Source: Mycolicibacterium gadium
Lineage (GTDB): Bacteria; Actinomycetota; Actinomycetes; Mycobacteriales; Mycobacteriaceae
Assembly: GCF_010728925.1 (NCBI RefSeq)
Contig: NZ_AP022608.1
Location: 4,526,001-4,590,000 of the forward strand
Length of the DNA: 64,000 bases
Reading direction: 5' to 3'
Positions 10,605-20,025 of the stretch are shown one piece after another. The translations under genes were made by a program, and so were the position numbers. The notes below the pieces were generated by a model that saw only the letters and a list, made by a program, of their open reading frames with translations, made no database searches and was not told where the DNA came from. Each line of letters begins with the position of its first letter. Positions within the stretch are counted from its first letter, which is position 1.

Positions 10605-10896
10605 CGACGCTTCCACCCACGGGTATTCGGCCCAGAAGGAGAACTACGCCAAACGCCTGCGCAGGATCGAAGGTCAGGTTCGCGGCATCGCGAAGATGAT
10701 CGACGAGGACAAGTACTGCATCGACGTGCTCACCCAGATCAGCGCCGTCAACAGCGCACTGCAGTCCGTCGCGCTCGGGCTACTCGACGAGCACCTCGGG
10801 CACTGCGTCACCCAGGCCGTGGCCGAGGGCGGCGACGAGGCGGACGCCAAACTGGCCGAGGCATCCGCCGCCATCGCCCGGTTGGTGCGGTCCTGA
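10597..10896 (+). CDS. ricR: Copper-sensing repressor RicR (CsoR family)
   Basis: 99 residues, all-helical CsoR family. The Cu(I) ligand set is visible as Cys41 (KYCIDVLTQ), His66 (LLDEHLG) and Cys70 (GHCVTQAV), in the usual C-H-C order with an HxxxC spacing. The [12 protein letters not shown] helix is the family's DNA-contact region. Copper binding releases the repressor from TACCC-N5-GGGTA boxes; one such box lies at 9953-9969. The ATG at 10597, behind AAAGGTGGGG, overlaps the DUF305 gene. Placement beside ilvD equals Rv0190. Confidence 0.92.
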   Translation: MADDASTHGYSAQKENYAKRLRRIEGQVRGIAKMIDEDKYCIDVLTQISAVNSALQSVALGLLDEHLGHCVTQAVAEGGDEADAKLAEASAAIARLVRS

Positions 10897-11045
10897 CGTA
10901 ACGTTCGACCGCCTCAGGCGGATGAACACAGCAGGTCAGCGTCATTGGTGGCGTGACGGTCGGGGTTCTGGCGACATGCAGATGACAAAGACCGCCCGGC
11001 GCGTTGTGCCACACTGGACGAAGTTATGCGACTGGGAGGTCACGT

Positions 11046-12077
11046 ATGCGGCAGCCGAAATTGAGGCGCCTACTCTCCGCCGTGCTGGCGGCCGGACTCG
11101 TCGGCGGGTTGGTGCTGAGCACCCCGTCAGCACTGGCTCAACCTGGTGTTCCGCCACCGCCGGCGCCCGTCGACCCGGCCGCCGCGCCGGTGCCACCGCC
11201 ACCGCCCGCGGTCCCCGCAGCGTTCCCGCCCGCCCCGCCGGGACCGCCCGCGCCGCCTCCGTTCGGTGCGCCCCTGCCGCCCGCCCCGCCCCCGCTCTTC
11301 GGGGAGCCCCAGCCGATGGCGATTCCCGAAGGGACGCCGGAAGGACAGAACCCGACGCCGTTCGTCGGGGAGCCGCCGTTCCTGCCGCCGTCGTTCAATC
11401 CGACCAACGGTTCGATTGTCGGCGCGGCGAAGCCGATCTACATCAACTTCCAACGGCCCATCGCCAATCGGCAGATGGCCCAGGACGCCGTGCACATCAC
11501 GTCGGTGCCGCCCGTTCCCGGCCGGTTCTACTGGACCACCGACACGCAGCTGCGGTGGCGGCCGCAGGACTTCTGGCCGGCCGGCACCACGGTCTACATC
11601 GATGCGGCGGGTACCAAGTCGAGTTTCACCGTCCCCGAGCAGTTGGTCGCGACCATCGACAACGACACGCACGAGATGACGATCGTGCGTAACGGTGAGG
11701 TGGAGAAGACCTTCCCCGTCTCAATGGGCAAATCGGGTTACGAGACCAAGAACGGCACCTACTACGTGTTGGAGAAGTTCGCCGACATCGTGATGGACTC
11801 GTCGACCTACGGCGTGCCCGTCAGTTCGGCCGAGGGCTACAAGATCAAGGTGCAGGACGCTGTGCGAATAGACAACAGCGGCATCTTCGTTCACAGTGCG
11901 CCGTGGTCTACGGGGGCGCAGGGCAACAGCAACGTCAGCCACGGCTGCATCAACCTGAGCCCAGCCAACGCGCAGTGGTTCTACGACAACTTCGGCAGTG
12001 GCGACGCTGTTGTCATCAAGAACTCCACCGGCATATACGACAAACCGGACGGCGCCTCCGACTGGCAGATGTTCTAG
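11046..12077 (+). CDS. L,D-transpeptidase (Rv0192 family)
   Basis: 343 residues: a signal peptide ([23 protein letters not shown]), a Pro/Ala-rich linker from about residue 35 to 105, an Ig-like immunoglobulin region, and a YkuD catalytic domain. The active site is visible as FVHSAPW, then SHGCINLSP with catalytic Cys301 and His299. It forms 3-3 peptide cross-links in peptidoglycan outside the membrane. The ribosome-binding site GGGAGGT (11034-11040) is well placed for the ATG at 11046. The M. tuberculosis neighbour Rv0191 (an MFS exporter) is not present between ricR and this gene. Confidence 0.9.
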   Translation: MRQPKLRRLLSAVLAAGLVGGLVLSTPSALAQPGVPPPPAPVDPAAAPVPPPPPAVPAAFPPAPPGPPAPPPFGAPLPPAPPPLFGEPQPMAIPEGTPEGQNPTPFVGEPPFLPPSFNPTNGSIVGAAKPIYINFQRPIANRQMAQDAVHITSVPPVPGRFYWTTDTQLRWRPQDFWPAGTTVYIDAAGTKSSFTVPEQLVATIDNDTHEMTIVRNGEVEKTFPVSMGKSGYETKNGTYYVLEKFADIVMDSSTYGVPVSSAEGYKIKVQDAVRIDNSGIFVHSAPWSTGAQGNSNVSHGCINLSPANAQWFYDNFGSGDAVVIKNSTGIYDKPDGASDWQMF

Positions 12078-12129
12078 GTGAGTTCGGTGCGCTTACGTTC
12101 GCACAGCGACCGTAAGCGCACCGAAATCG
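12078..12129. repeat. Palindromic element filling the gap between convergent genes; probable bidirectional terminator (copy A)
   Basis: A perfect 15-bp stem, TTCGGTGCGCTTACG (12083-12097) and its complement (12111-12125), with a 13-base loop. It occupies essentially the entire space between the stop codons of the L,D-transpeptidase and zmp1. A closely related sequence occupies the gap at 40124-40178, also between convergent genes. The stem has no U-tract, as is usual for mycobacterial terminators. Confidence 0.75.
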
Positions 12130-14133
12130 CTAACTCCAGATCCGCACGCGCTCTTGCGGATCCAGGTAGAGCTTGTCTGACTGGTCGACGTCGAACGCCT
12201 CGTAGAACGCGTCCAGGTTGCGCACGACGCCGTTGCAGCGAAACTCCGGTGGCGAGTGCGGATCGATCGCAAGCCGCCGAACAGCTTCGGCGTCACGGGA
12301 CTTCGTGCGCCACACCTGGGCCCAGCCGAAGAAGACCCGCTGCTCACCGGTCAGCCCGTCGATCACCGGCGACGGTTCGCCCTTGAGTGAGAGCTGGTAG
12401 GCGAGCAGAGCGATCGAAAGGCCACCCAGGTCGCCGATGTTCTCGCCGACGGTGAATGCGCCGTTCACGTGATGGCCGTTGCTGAGCGCCCTGGGCACGT
12501 ACTTGTCGTACTGCTCGATCAAAGCCTTTGTCCGCGTGCCGAACTCGGCTCGATCGTCGTCGGTCCACCAGTCGACCAGGTTGCCGTCGCCGTCGTACTT
12601 GGATCCCTGGTCGTCGAAGCCGTGACCGATCTCGTGACCGATCACCGCACCGATCCCGCCGTAGTTGGCGGCGTCGTCGGCATCGGCATCGAAAAAGGGC
12701 GGCTGCAGAATCGCGGCGGGAAAGACGATCTCGTTCATGCCGGGGTTGTAGTAGGCGTTGACGGTCTGCGGCGTCATGAACCATTCGTCGCGGTCGACGG
12801 GCCCACCGAGCTTGGCCAGATCCCGGTCGTATTCCGCGGCGTAGCCGCGTAGGTAGTTGCCGTACAGATCGTCACGCTTGATCACCAGCGCCGAATAGTC
12901 GCGCCACTTGGCCGGATAACCGATCTTCGGGGTGAACTTGTCGAGCTTGGCGAGCGCCTTCTCGCGCGTCTGCGGCGTCATCCACGCCAGTGAGTTGATG
13001 CTGACCCGGTACGCCTCGCGAAGGTTGGCGACCAGCTCGTCCATCCTGGACTTGGCCAGCGGCGGAAAATGCCGCTCGACATAGAGTCTTCCGACCGCGT
13101 CACCCATCAGACCCTCGACGACCGACACCCCGCGCTTCCAGCGATCGCGCAGTTCCTCGGTGCCCGAGAGCTTGCGGCCGTAGAACTCGAAGTCCTCGGC
13201 GACCAACTCGTCGGTCAGCAGGAACGCGCGGGCGTGGATGAGCCGCCAGCGCAGCCACGCCTTCCAGTCCGCCAGATCGAAGGCGGACCACGCCGCGGCG
13301 AACGCCGTCAAGTAATCGGGTTGGCGCACCACGACTTCGGCGACCTTGTCGGGGGTGGCACCAAGCGCGGCCACCCACCCGGCCCAGTCGAAGCCGGGCG
13401 CCTCGGTGAGCAGGTCGGTGAAGGTGCGCAGGTTGTAGGTCAGGTCGGCGTCGCGGCGCTTGACGACGTCCCAGTGCGCGGCGGCCAGCTTGGTTTCCAG
13501 CGCGACGATGCGTTCGGCGGTGGCCTGCCATTCGTTCGGCTGCAGTTCCTCGCCGTAGACGAGTCCGAACATCGCCGCGATGTGCCGCGGATAGGCGGCG
13601 AGAATTTCGGCGTGCTGCTCGTCGCGGTAGTACGACTCGTCGGGCAGGCCGAGGCCGGACTGGCTCATGTGCACCAGATAGCGCGTCGAGTCCTTGGAAT
13701 CGGTGTCGACGTAGATTCCGGTCCCCCCGCCGACGCCAGTGCGCTGCAGCGTGCCGAGGACCGCTGCCAGCGCCTCGGGAGTATCCGCGGCGTCGATGGC
13801 GGCCGACTCCTCGAGCAGCGGTTGCACACCCCGTGCAGCCACCGCCCGCTCGTCCATGAAGCTGGCGTACAGGTCCCCGATGCGCCGCTCGTCGGACGGC
13901 GAGTCGGAACCGGACGCTGAAGCCTTTTCGCTGGCTTCGGTGATGAGGTCGCGGACATGCTCCTCGGCCCGGTCGTACAGCGACCGGAACGCGCCGTCGG
14001 TGGCACGGTCGCCCGGCATCTCGTATTCCCTCAACCAGCGGCCGTTGACATGGCCGAAGAGGTCGTCTTGCGGACGGGCATCGGAGTCGACGTGGCTCAG
14101 GTCGAGACCGGATCGGATTGCTTCTACTGTCAC
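12130..14133 (-). CDS. zmp1: M13-family zinc metalloprotease Zmp1
   Basis: 667 residues from a GTG at 14133, the neprilysin-like family. The zinc site is HEIGH at residues 500-504 (VIGHEIGHGFDDQG) and the third ligand Glu564 (GENIGDLGG); NAYYNPG, just upstream, is the substrate-backbone motif. There is no signal peptide, as in Rv0198c, which is exported without a classical signal and, in M. tuberculosis, is reported to affect inflammasome and phagosome responses. In an environmental species the role is more likely peptide turnover. It is convergent with the transpeptidase and divergent from omamA. Confidence 0.95.
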   Translation of the reverse strand: MTVEAIRSGLDLSHVDSDARPQDDLFGHVNGRWLREYEMPGDRATDGAFRSLYDRAEEHVRDLITEASEKASASGSDSPSDERRIGDLYASFMDERAVAARGVQPLLEESAAIDAADTPEALAAVLGTLQRTGVGGGTGIYVDTDSKDSTRYLVHMSQSGLGLPDESYYRDEQHAEILAAYPRHIAAMFGLVYGEELQPNEWQATAERIVALETKLAAAHWDVVKRRDADLTYNLRTFTDLLTEAPGFDWAGWVAALGATPDKVAEVVVRQPDYLTAFAAAWSAFDLADWKAWLRWRLIHARAFLLTDELVAEDFEFYGRKLSGTEELRDRWKRGVSVVEGLMGDAVGRLYVERHFPPLAKSRMDELVANLREAYRVSINSLAWMTPQTREKALAKLDKFTPKIGYPAKWRDYSALVIKRDDLYGNYLRGYAAEYDRDLAKLGGPVDRDEWFMTPQTVNAYYNPGMNEIVFPAAILQPPFFDADADDAANYGGIGAVIGHEIGHGFDDQGSKYDGDGNLVDWWTDDDRAEFGTRTKALIEQYDKYVPRALSNGHHVNGAFTVGENIGDLGGLSIALLAYQLSLKGEPSPVIDGLTGEQRVFFGWAQVWRTKSRDAEAVRRLAIDPHSPPEFRCNGVVRNLDAFYEAFDVDQSDKLYLDPQERVRIWS

Positions 14134-14207
14134 CCCACCAGACTGCCAGACCGGTCGTCGCGGCAGCGTGGCGATCGTGCTCGCTGCCGCCCGGTACCCT
14201 CACGCGC

Positions 14208-14789
14208 ATGCCCGAAGACGAGGCGGATGCCAACGAGCACGATTCCGCGATCTCCGGCTATGGCATCGGCTCGGCGGTAGCCGGCGTGATCGCGATAGCC
14301 GCTGTCGTGCTCGCCGCGCTGATCTGGACCCAGCACCGCAGCGACGCCGCCGAACTGCGTTACCGCACGCAGGCCATGCAGGCCGCCGCCGACTGGACCA
14401 CCGTGCTCATCAACATGAACGCCGACACCGTCGAGGCCAGCCTGGCGCAGCTGCACGAGGGCACCGTCGGACAGCTCAACGCCGACTTCGACGCGTCGAT
14501 CAAGCCGTATCGCGATCTGGTGCAGAAGCTGCAGACCCGCACCACCGGCCAGGTCGACTCGGTCGCGGTCGAGTACGTGCACCACGAACAGCCGGGCGCG
14601 CAGGGGCCGCCGGCCGCCGCCGATGTGTCGGCGTTCGCCTCACGCACCGACACCGTGATGGTCATCGCGACGTCGGTCAGTGAGAACGCGGGCAACGAGA
14701 AGCCCCAGACGGTGCGCTGGACGCTGCGGCTCGACGTCGCCGACGTGGACGGCAAGCCGATGATCTCCCGGCTGGAGTCGGTCCGATGA
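14208..14789 (+). CDS. omamA: Orphaned Mce-associated membrane protein OmamA
   Basis: 193 residues: a short acidic cytosolic head, one membrane helix (GSAVAGVIAIAAVVLAALIW, about residues 20-40), and a periplasmic alpha/beta domain with VLINMNADTVEASLAQL typical of Mce-associated proteins. The family adopts a VirB8/SnoaL-like fold. Rv0199 was reported to stabilise Mce1 lipid transporters. The ATG at 14208 excludes upstream non-coding frame. It overlaps the next gene by four bases and the two form an operon. Confidence 0.86.
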   Translation: MPEDEADANEHDSAISGYGIGSAVAGVIAIAAVVLAALIWTQHRSDAAELRYRTQAMQAAADWTTVLINMNADTVEASLAQLHEGTVGQLNADFDASIKPYRDLVQKLQTRTTGQVDSVAVEYVHHEQPGAQGPPAAADVSAFASRTDTVMVIATSVSENAGNEKPQTVRWTLRLDVADVDGKPMISRLESVR

Positions 14790-15475
14790 GGACCGCCTGG
14801 CGCATCGGCGCCTTCGACGTGGCGGCGCCGTTGGCCGCGATCGCCGCGTTGCTCTACATAGGCGTCGCGCTCGGCTGGCCGCTGTGGTGGGTTTCGGTCT
14901 GTTCGGTGCTGTGTCTGCTCATCGTGGAAGGCGTCGTGACCAACGTGGTGCTGGCCCGCAGGGACGGGGTCACCGTCGGCACGGATGACGACGGGCCGAG
15001 GCTGCGACTCGCGGTGGCCGGCACCGCGGCGGCGGCACTGGCGGCGGCCGTCGTCGTCGCCTATCTGAACTGGTCGGTGCCCGACCGCAACCTGGAGAAC
15101 GACACCGCAGAGGTGGTCGACCTCGCCAGCAGCGTCTCGGAGGCGTCAGCGACCTTCACCCCGCAGAGCCCCACCGCGTCGATCGACCGGGCCACCGCGA
15201 TGATGTCGTCACAGGCCGCAGAGGAGTTCAAGAAGGAATTCGACTCTGTGGCAAAGGATTTGGCCAGTCGCAACGTCTCGGCGACGGCCAGTACCGTGTC
15301 CGCGGGCGTCGAGGCGATCGGCCCCGCGGCCGCCAGCGTCGCCGTGATTCTGCGCGGGTCACAGAGCTCGCCCGGCACCCCGCCCGACACCGCAGTGCTG
15401 GCGTTGCGGGTCCGGCTGTCCAAGCAGGACGGCCGCTGGCTGGTCGACGACGTATCGCCGATTCACTCCCGCTAG
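14786..15475 (+). CDS. omamB: Mce-associated membrane protein OmamB (Rv0200 family)
   Basis: 229 residues. There are two membrane helices at the N-terminus (AAPLAAIAALLYIGVALG and VSVCSVLCLLIVEGVV), a third near residue 75 (VAGTAAAALAAAVVVAYLNW), and a periplasmic domain resembling OmamA (SIDRATAMMSSQAAEEF). Rv0200 has been reported as OmamB, an accessory to Mce transporters; the assignment rests on synteny and topology. Its stop overlaps the convergent CoA-binding gene by four bases. Confidence 0.8.
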   Translation: MRTAWRIGAFDVAAPLAAIAALLYIGVALGWPLWWVSVCSVLCLLIVEGVVTNVVLARRDGVTVGTDDDGPRLRLAVAGTAAAALAAAVVVAYLNWSVPDRNLENDTAEVVDLASSVSEASATFTPQSPTASIDRATAMMSSQAAEEFKKEFDSVAKDLASRNVSATASTVSAGVEAIGPAAASVAVILRGSQSSPGTPPDTAVLALRVRLSKQDGRWLVDDVSPIHSR

Positions 15476-15867
15476 CCGAGCAGACGCGCGTGGTCCACCT
15501 TCAGGCAACGATCCATCACGACCTGGAGTCCGGCGGCGGCACCGTCGCGGGCGACCTCGTCATCCCACAGACCCTGTTGCAGCCAAAGCGTTTTGGCGCC
15601 GACGGCAATCGTCTCGGTCAGCACGGAGTGCAGATGTTCGCGGCGACGGAACACGTCGACCATGTCCGGAACCGCGGGCAGTTCCGCCAGCGACGGATAG
15701 ACCTTGTCGCCGTCGATCTCGCTGATCGTCGGATTGACCAGGTACAGCTCGTAGTCACTGGCCGCCTTCAGGTAGCGCCAAACTCCGTGACTGGGCCGCA
15801 TCGGGTCATCTGAAACGCCGACGATCGCCACACTTCGGGTCTGGCGGAGAATGCGCTCGATATCCAT
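15472..15867 (-). CDS. Small CoA-binding (Rossmann) protein
   Basis: 131 residues, a single CoA_binding_2 domain. SVAIVGVSDDPMRPSHGVWRY is the nucleotide-binding loop and TLWLQQGLWDDEVA the conserved second motif, followed by VVMDRCLKVDHARL. Homologues are stand-alone proteins of about 130-140 residues; the YccU type binds CoA in the crystal. The physiological role is unknown. It lies upstream of nothing in its own operon and is convergent with omamB. Confidence 0.85.
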   Translation of the reverse strand: MDIERILRQTRSVAIVGVSDDPMRPSHGVWRYLKAASDYELYLVNPTISEIDGDKVYPSLAELPAVPDMVDVFRRREHLHSVLTETIAVGAKTLWLQQGLWDDEVARDGAAAGLQVVMDRCLKVDHARLLG

Positions 15868-15873
15868 CGGCGG

Positions 15874-16242
15874 CTAGTAACTGAACGTGGTCGCGCCGTC
15901 GCCGATCCATTCCCAGAGTTGAACAGTGCCTCCGGGTTCGGCGCCGTCGATGAAGTTGTCGGCGTCGAGTTGCTTGGACTTGATGCAGATCGGGCAGACC
16001 AGATAGCGGCCCCCGGCTTTCCCGTAGCGGTCCATCAGCTCTTCCAAGGGTGGACAGCCGTCGCAGGCCGTGCCCACGCCGACTCCGGGCACCATCAGAC
16101 GGACGGCCTCCTTGGTGAGAAACATCAGCGTCGGCCTTCCGCTTTCGGCGGCACCGACGGCGACCAGAAATGCGACGGTGACTTTTTCGGCATCCTCGAG
16201 TCCGGTGGTGAGGCTGATGGCGGCTTTGTTGTCGCTGTTCAT
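15874..16242 (-). CDS. DsrE-like sulfur-relay family protein
   Basis: 122 residues from the ATG at 16242. A DsrE/DsrF-like fold is suggested by the AISLTTGLEDAEKVTVAFLVA start, the FLTKEAVRLM helix, and four Cys in CDGCPP and CPICIKSKQL. Family members take part in sulfur transfer or redox sensing; the paired CxxC-like motifs could bind metal or persulfide here. It lies seven bases upstream of the CoA-binding gene, so the two are probably co-transcribed. Confidence 0.8.
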   Translation of the reverse strand: MNSDNKAAISLTTGLEDAEKVTVAFLVAVGAAESGRPTLMFLTKEAVRLMVPGVGVGTACDGCPPLEELMDRYGKAGGRYLVCPICIKSKQLDADNFIDGAEPGGTVQLWEWIGDGATTFSY

Positions 16243-16259
16243 GTCGCCAGCGTAGGACT

Positions 16260-16781
16260 TCAGGCCTGGCCCTCGCGGCGCGTCGAACGCATCTTCGCGA
16301 AACGATCGCAAAGCTTGCGCATGCGCACCATCAGCGACGCGGACGGACTCGTTTCACCGCGGAGGTAGGACGCGAAATCGTCGTTGGGCACACCGATGCG
16401 CGAGGCGAACTCCTGCTGGCCCAGACCCGACCTGTCGAGCATCGTCTGGATATGGCGGGCGACCTCGGCGCGCTCGTTGGCCTCGAGATGTTCGCGGGTG
16501 CGGTGCAGCACCTCGGCGAGCGCCTTTGAGACTCCGTACGGGCGGGCGGTCTGCAGGACTTCCTCGACCTGCCGTGCCGTGCGGCCGAACGGATCGCGTT
16601 TGATGGCCGCGACGATGCGCTGCCACACGGCCAGGTCGTCGGTCTCCAGCGCCGCGCGGATCGCCGATGTCGGCCAGAACTCGACGGGCCGGTCATCCAC
16701 CGGTGGACGGCGTCCTGGCGTGGGATCCGGCGAGCCGGGCTCGCGGCGCGAGGTGCCCCGGACGTCGGGAGTCACCGTCAC
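16260..16781 (-). CDS. Helix-turn-helix protein coupled to mmpL11 (Rv0201c family)
   Basis: 173 residues from a GTG at 16781 that overlaps the mmpL11 stop (GTGA). The C-terminal half carries an XRE-like helix-turn-helix (SGLGQQEFASRIGVPNDDF, then LRGETSPSASLMVRMRKL). The N-terminal part is basic and Pro-rich, followed by a helical segment FGRTARQVEEVLQTARPYG. Translational coupling to mmpL11 is conserved in M. tuberculosis. Whether it regulates mmpL11 or something else is not shown; there is no obvious operator. Confidence 0.8.
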   Translation of the reverse strand: MTVTPDVRGTSRREPGSPDPTPGRRPPVDDRPVEFWPTSAIRAALETDDLAVWQRIVAAIKRDPFGRTARQVEEVLQTARPYGVSKALAEVLHRTREHLEANERAEVARHIQTMLDRSGLGQQEFASRIGVPNDDFASYLRGETSPSASLMVRMRKLCDRFAKMRSTRREGQA

Positions 16782-19675
16782 CTCGCCTCCTCCAGCATGG
16801 CCACCGCCACCGAAAGGCAGCGCTCCTTCACCCTGGCCCAATCGGCCTCCGCCTGCGGGCCCGACATGCGGGTGTCGTGCTCGTCTGACGGTTGGGGGTC
16901 GGCCAGCCGGCGTACCAACTGGGTGGCCACCCATTGTTTCCTCGAATCCTGTCCACAGTAGTACCGGTCCATGCCGGCCAGCACGCTTGCGGCCGTACGA
17001 GTCTCCATCGCGTCGACGAGTTCGGCAAACGCTGCGTAGTCCCGGGTGCTGTTTCGGCACATGATGAGGTAGCTCTGCAGTCGCAGCGTCTCGGCGCCCG
17101 TCGGGATCTGCAGGCGGTCGCCCGTCGGCAGTTGCACATTCGTGGTCTCTACCGGGCTGCGCCGCTCCATGGGTGCCCGCTCGAAGGCGGACGCTTCGCT
17201 CAGCGCGTCCAGCGCCACCGACAGCCGGCCCCGCCACATCGTCACCGGATGCACCGGAAGCTCGGCGGTGAGCAACGCCTTGCCGCCTGCGCCGGTGCGG
17301 TGCGTGCTGTTGAGCCGGCTGGCGCTACGCAACTGCTTGGCGGGCAAACAGCCGCTGAACGCCAATGGATCGGCGACGGTAACAGCCTGCGGGGCAAGGC
17401 TTTTCAGCTTGGCTGCCGACTTGACCACCATGCGCAGCTCCGAGCCGGTTGGCCCGAGGGACGAGAGGTCGTCGGGGATGATGATGAGGTCGGGAAGGTC
17501 GATCTTGGGCAGCGGCTTCTCGAAGTCGACCTCCGGCAGGATGCGATCGAGCCAGCGCGGCAGCCACCAGTTCCATTCGTCGAACATCGCCATCAGCGCG
17601 GGCACCAGCACCAGGCGCACCACCGTGGCGTCGACCGCGATGGCGACCGCACACGCGACGCCGAGCTGGGCGACCAGCGGCATGCCCGCAAACGCGAACC
17701 CGATGAACACCGCGATCATGATCAGCGCGGCGCTGGTGATCGTGCGGGCACTGGTGCTCACGCCGTACGCGACGGCGTCACGGGTGTTGCCGGTCTGCAG
17801 GAAGCGCTCCCTGATGCGGGTCAGCAGGAAGATCTCGTAGTCCATCGACAGGCCGAACGTCAGCGCCAGGACCAGCGGCGGGATCGTACTGTCCAGCGAC
17901 GAGATCGGTTCGAAGCCCAGTGGCTCCAGCCAGCCCCATTGGAAGACGGCCACGAGGCTGCCGTAGGCCGCCGCGACCGACAGCACGGTCATCAGCACAC
18001 CCTTGAGCGCCAGGAACACCGACCGGATGGCGATCAACAGCATCACGAACGCGATCAGCGCGACGAACGCGAAGACCAGCGGCTGTTTGGCTGACACCTG
18101 GTCGTCGAAGTCCTTGATCAGTGCTGTCGGACCGCCGACGTCGATGCGGGCATCACCGAGTCCCGGGGTGGACGGCAGCTCCGCGCGCATCCAGTCGACG
18201 GTTTCGCGGGCACCCATGTCCTCCGGGTCCACCGAGAGCACCGCGGAGAGCAGCGCGTGCCGGTAATCCTCGCCGAACACCGCGGGCGTCACCGAAACGA
18301 CGTTGGGCCCCTGGGCCATTCGCTGGCGCATCGAGTCCAGCAAGGGTTGCTTGGAGGGCGCCGATGCCGCGTTGCCGTCGGGGAAGCTCACCAAGACCCG
18401 GACCGGTCCGAGCGCGCCGGGCCCGAGCGCCTCGGCCGCGGCGTTCACGCCGCCCCGGATCTCGTGGGTGGGCTCGAACTGACGTTGCATGCTGTTGCCG
18501 AGCACCATCGAGAACGCGGGTGCAGCCAAGATCAGCAGCAGCGCCGCCGCCCCGAGCGCCGCGATCCACGGGCGCCGCATCACCCAGCCCGTCCAGCGCG
18601 TCCAGAACCGCGACTGGGTCGTCTCCGGCCGGCGCGACCAGTGCAGGTACGACGACCGCTTGGCCGCCGCCCTACCGAACGTGGCGAGGATGGCCGGCGT
18701 CAGCGTCGTCGACGTCAGAACCGCAACGGCCACCGCGAGGATCGCGCCGGTGGCCATCGAGACCAGGACCGGCGTCTGGATCAGATAGATGCCGGTCACC
18801 GAGGCGATCACCGTGAGGCCGGACAGGACGACCGCCAGACCCGACGTCGCCATGGCGGCGTCGGCCGCTTGTTCCGGGTCGCGGCCCGACCGCAGCTCCT
18901 CGCGGAAACGCATGAGGATGAACAGCGAATAGTCGATGGCCACGGCAATGCCGAACATCGACACCGTCGACGTCACGAACACCGACATCGTGGTGTACAT
19001 CGAGAGCAGATAGACCAGTCCCATGGTCACGACGACGGTGCAGATGCCGAGCACCAGCGGCATCGCCGCGGCGGCCAGCGACCCGAACACCGCGAGCAAG
19101 ACAATCAGGACGATCGGAAGGTTCCACTGCTCGGCCTGAGCGATGTCGTGTTTGGTGGCCTGGGTGGCTGCGGCACCGAGCGCGCCCTGGCCGATGACGT
19201 ACAGCTTGACCTTGCCGTTCTCGATCTCCCCGGGTTCCTCGCCGTCGATACCGACCTTCTGGCGGAGTTTCTTGGCGACGTCGACCGCGCCGGTGTTGTT
19301 GAAGTCCAACTGCAATGTGACGACGTAGGGGCGGTCGGGTTGCGGCGCCGGCTGTTGCGGATTGGGCACCACCCGGACGCTGGGCACCTCGGCCGCGGCG
19401 CGTTCCAGGAAGGCGACCGCGTTGTCCATGTCGGCGAACGACGCGTCGGCGCGCGGCGCGGCCACCAGGGCCAGGGGAGAAGCCCCCTGGTCGGGGAAAT
19501 TCTCTTCGAGCTCGCGCTGGACTCGCAGCGACTGCGAGCCTTCGACCTCAAAACCCCCGCCGGTGAGGTGACTGGACTGGCTCAGCGCGAGATACACCGA
19601 TGGCACCAGGAGAAGCAGCCATACAGCGAACACCGCCCAGCGGTATCTGCGCAGGGTGCTGCTCAAGCGCATCAT
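16778..19675 (-). CDS. mmpL11: RND-family lipid transporter MmpL11
   Basis: 965 residues from the ATG at 19675 (MMRLSSTLRRYRW), one residue shorter than the 966 I recall for Rv0202c. Twelve membrane segments lie in two MMPL repeats, with proton-relay Asp-Tyr pairs in GIAVAIDYSLFIL and GLSMDYEIFLLTR, two periplasmic porter domains, and a cytosolic C-terminal domain of about 230 residues ending SVAVAMLEEAR. MmpL11 exports wax-ester and monomeromycolyl-diacylglycerol lipids and was reported to take part in heme uptake with MmpL3 and Rv0203. In-frame ATGs at 19732 and 19762 would add poorly conserved sequence. Confidence 0.95.
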   Translation of the reverse strand: MMRLSSTLRRYRWAVFAVWLLLLVPSVYLALSQSSHLTGGGFEVEGSQSLRVQRELEENFPDQGASPLALVAAPRADASFADMDNAVAFLERAAAEVPSVRVVPNPQQPAPQPDRPYVVTLQLDFNNTGAVDVAKKLRQKVGIDGEEPGEIENGKVKLYVIGQGALGAAATQATKHDIAQAEQWNLPIVLIVLLAVFGSLAAAAMPLVLGICTVVVTMGLVYLLSMYTTMSVFVTSTVSMFGIAVAIDYSLFILMRFREELRSGRDPEQAADAAMATSGLAVVLSGLTVIASVTGIYLIQTPVLVSMATGAILAVAVAVLTSTTLTPAILATFGRAAAKRSSYLHWSRRPETTQSRFWTRWTGWVMRRPWIAALGAAALLLILAAPAFSMVLGNSMQRQFEPTHEIRGGVNAAAEALGPGALGPVRVLVSFPDGNAASAPSKQPLLDSMRQRMAQGPNVVSVTPAVFGEDYRHALLSAVLSVDPEDMGARETVDWMRAELPSTPGLGDARIDVGGPTALIKDFDDQVSAKQPLVFAFVALIAFVMLLIAIRSVFLALKGVLMTVLSVAAAYGSLVAVFQWGWLEPLGFEPISSLDSTIPPLVLALTFGLSMDYEIFLLTRIRERFLQTGNTRDAVAYGVSTSARTITSAALIMIAVFIGFAFAGMPLVAQLGVACAVAIAVDATVVRLVLVPALMAMFDEWNWWLPRWLDRILPEVDFEKPLPKIDLPDLIIIPDDLSSLGPTGSELRMVVKSAAKLKSLAPQAVTVADPLAFSGCLPAKQLRSASRLNSTHRTGAGGKALLTAELPVHPVTMWRGRLSVALDALSEASAFERAPMERRSPVETTNVQLPTGDRLQIPTGAETLRLQSYLIMCRNSTRDYAAFAELVDAMETRTAASVLAGMDRYYCGQDSRKQWVATQLVRRLADPQPSDEHDTRMSGPQAEADWARVKERCLSVAVAMLEEAR

Positions 19676-20025
19676 GAACTGCTGGATGTCGAACTCCCCG
19701 CTTTCTCCCCGGAGTCGGGCTGCCGACGACATTGGCCCGGCGTTGCTAGCGTGAGCGTACAACAGCGTGTGCTATGTCGAGGCGCGGCGGGAATCCTGCC
19801 AGCAACGCCTTAAGCAGCTCTAACCCTCTCTTTCGGTACGCGGCCGGCAGTAGTTACAGGCTGTCCGTGGCATGTGTTTCCGATCGCTCAATTCGTAAGC
19901 CTCGCCCTCACGATGGCACTATGTAGTTCGGCCGTTTGGGCCGGTTTTGCGGTCGGGGATCGATTGCCGCCTATGGCGGGCGTTTCGGGTGCGCCGAATC
20001 GTTCGCAAACCCATGAGGAGTGCAT
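19676..20025. other. Divergent promoter region between mmpL11 and the Rv0203-like hemophore
   Basis: 350 bases without a convincing gene. It is noticeably less GC-rich than its surroundings near 19800-19960 and contains the small hairpin CCGCC-TAT-GGCGG at about 19969-19981 and a GAGGAG ribosome-binding site at 20015-20020. It must hold the promoters for both divergent genes. I see no recognisable IdeR or Fur box. Confidence 0.6.

Noticed and set aside
10909..10921. CCGCC-TCA-GGCGG hairpin after ricR considered as a terminator
   Set aside because: Only a 5-bp stem with a 3-base loop and no T-run; too weak to call.
18257..19813. 518-codon plus-strand open frame opposite mmpL11
   Set aside because: His/Arg/Asp/Gln-rich translation typical of antisense high-GC frames; mmpL11 on the other strand is certain.
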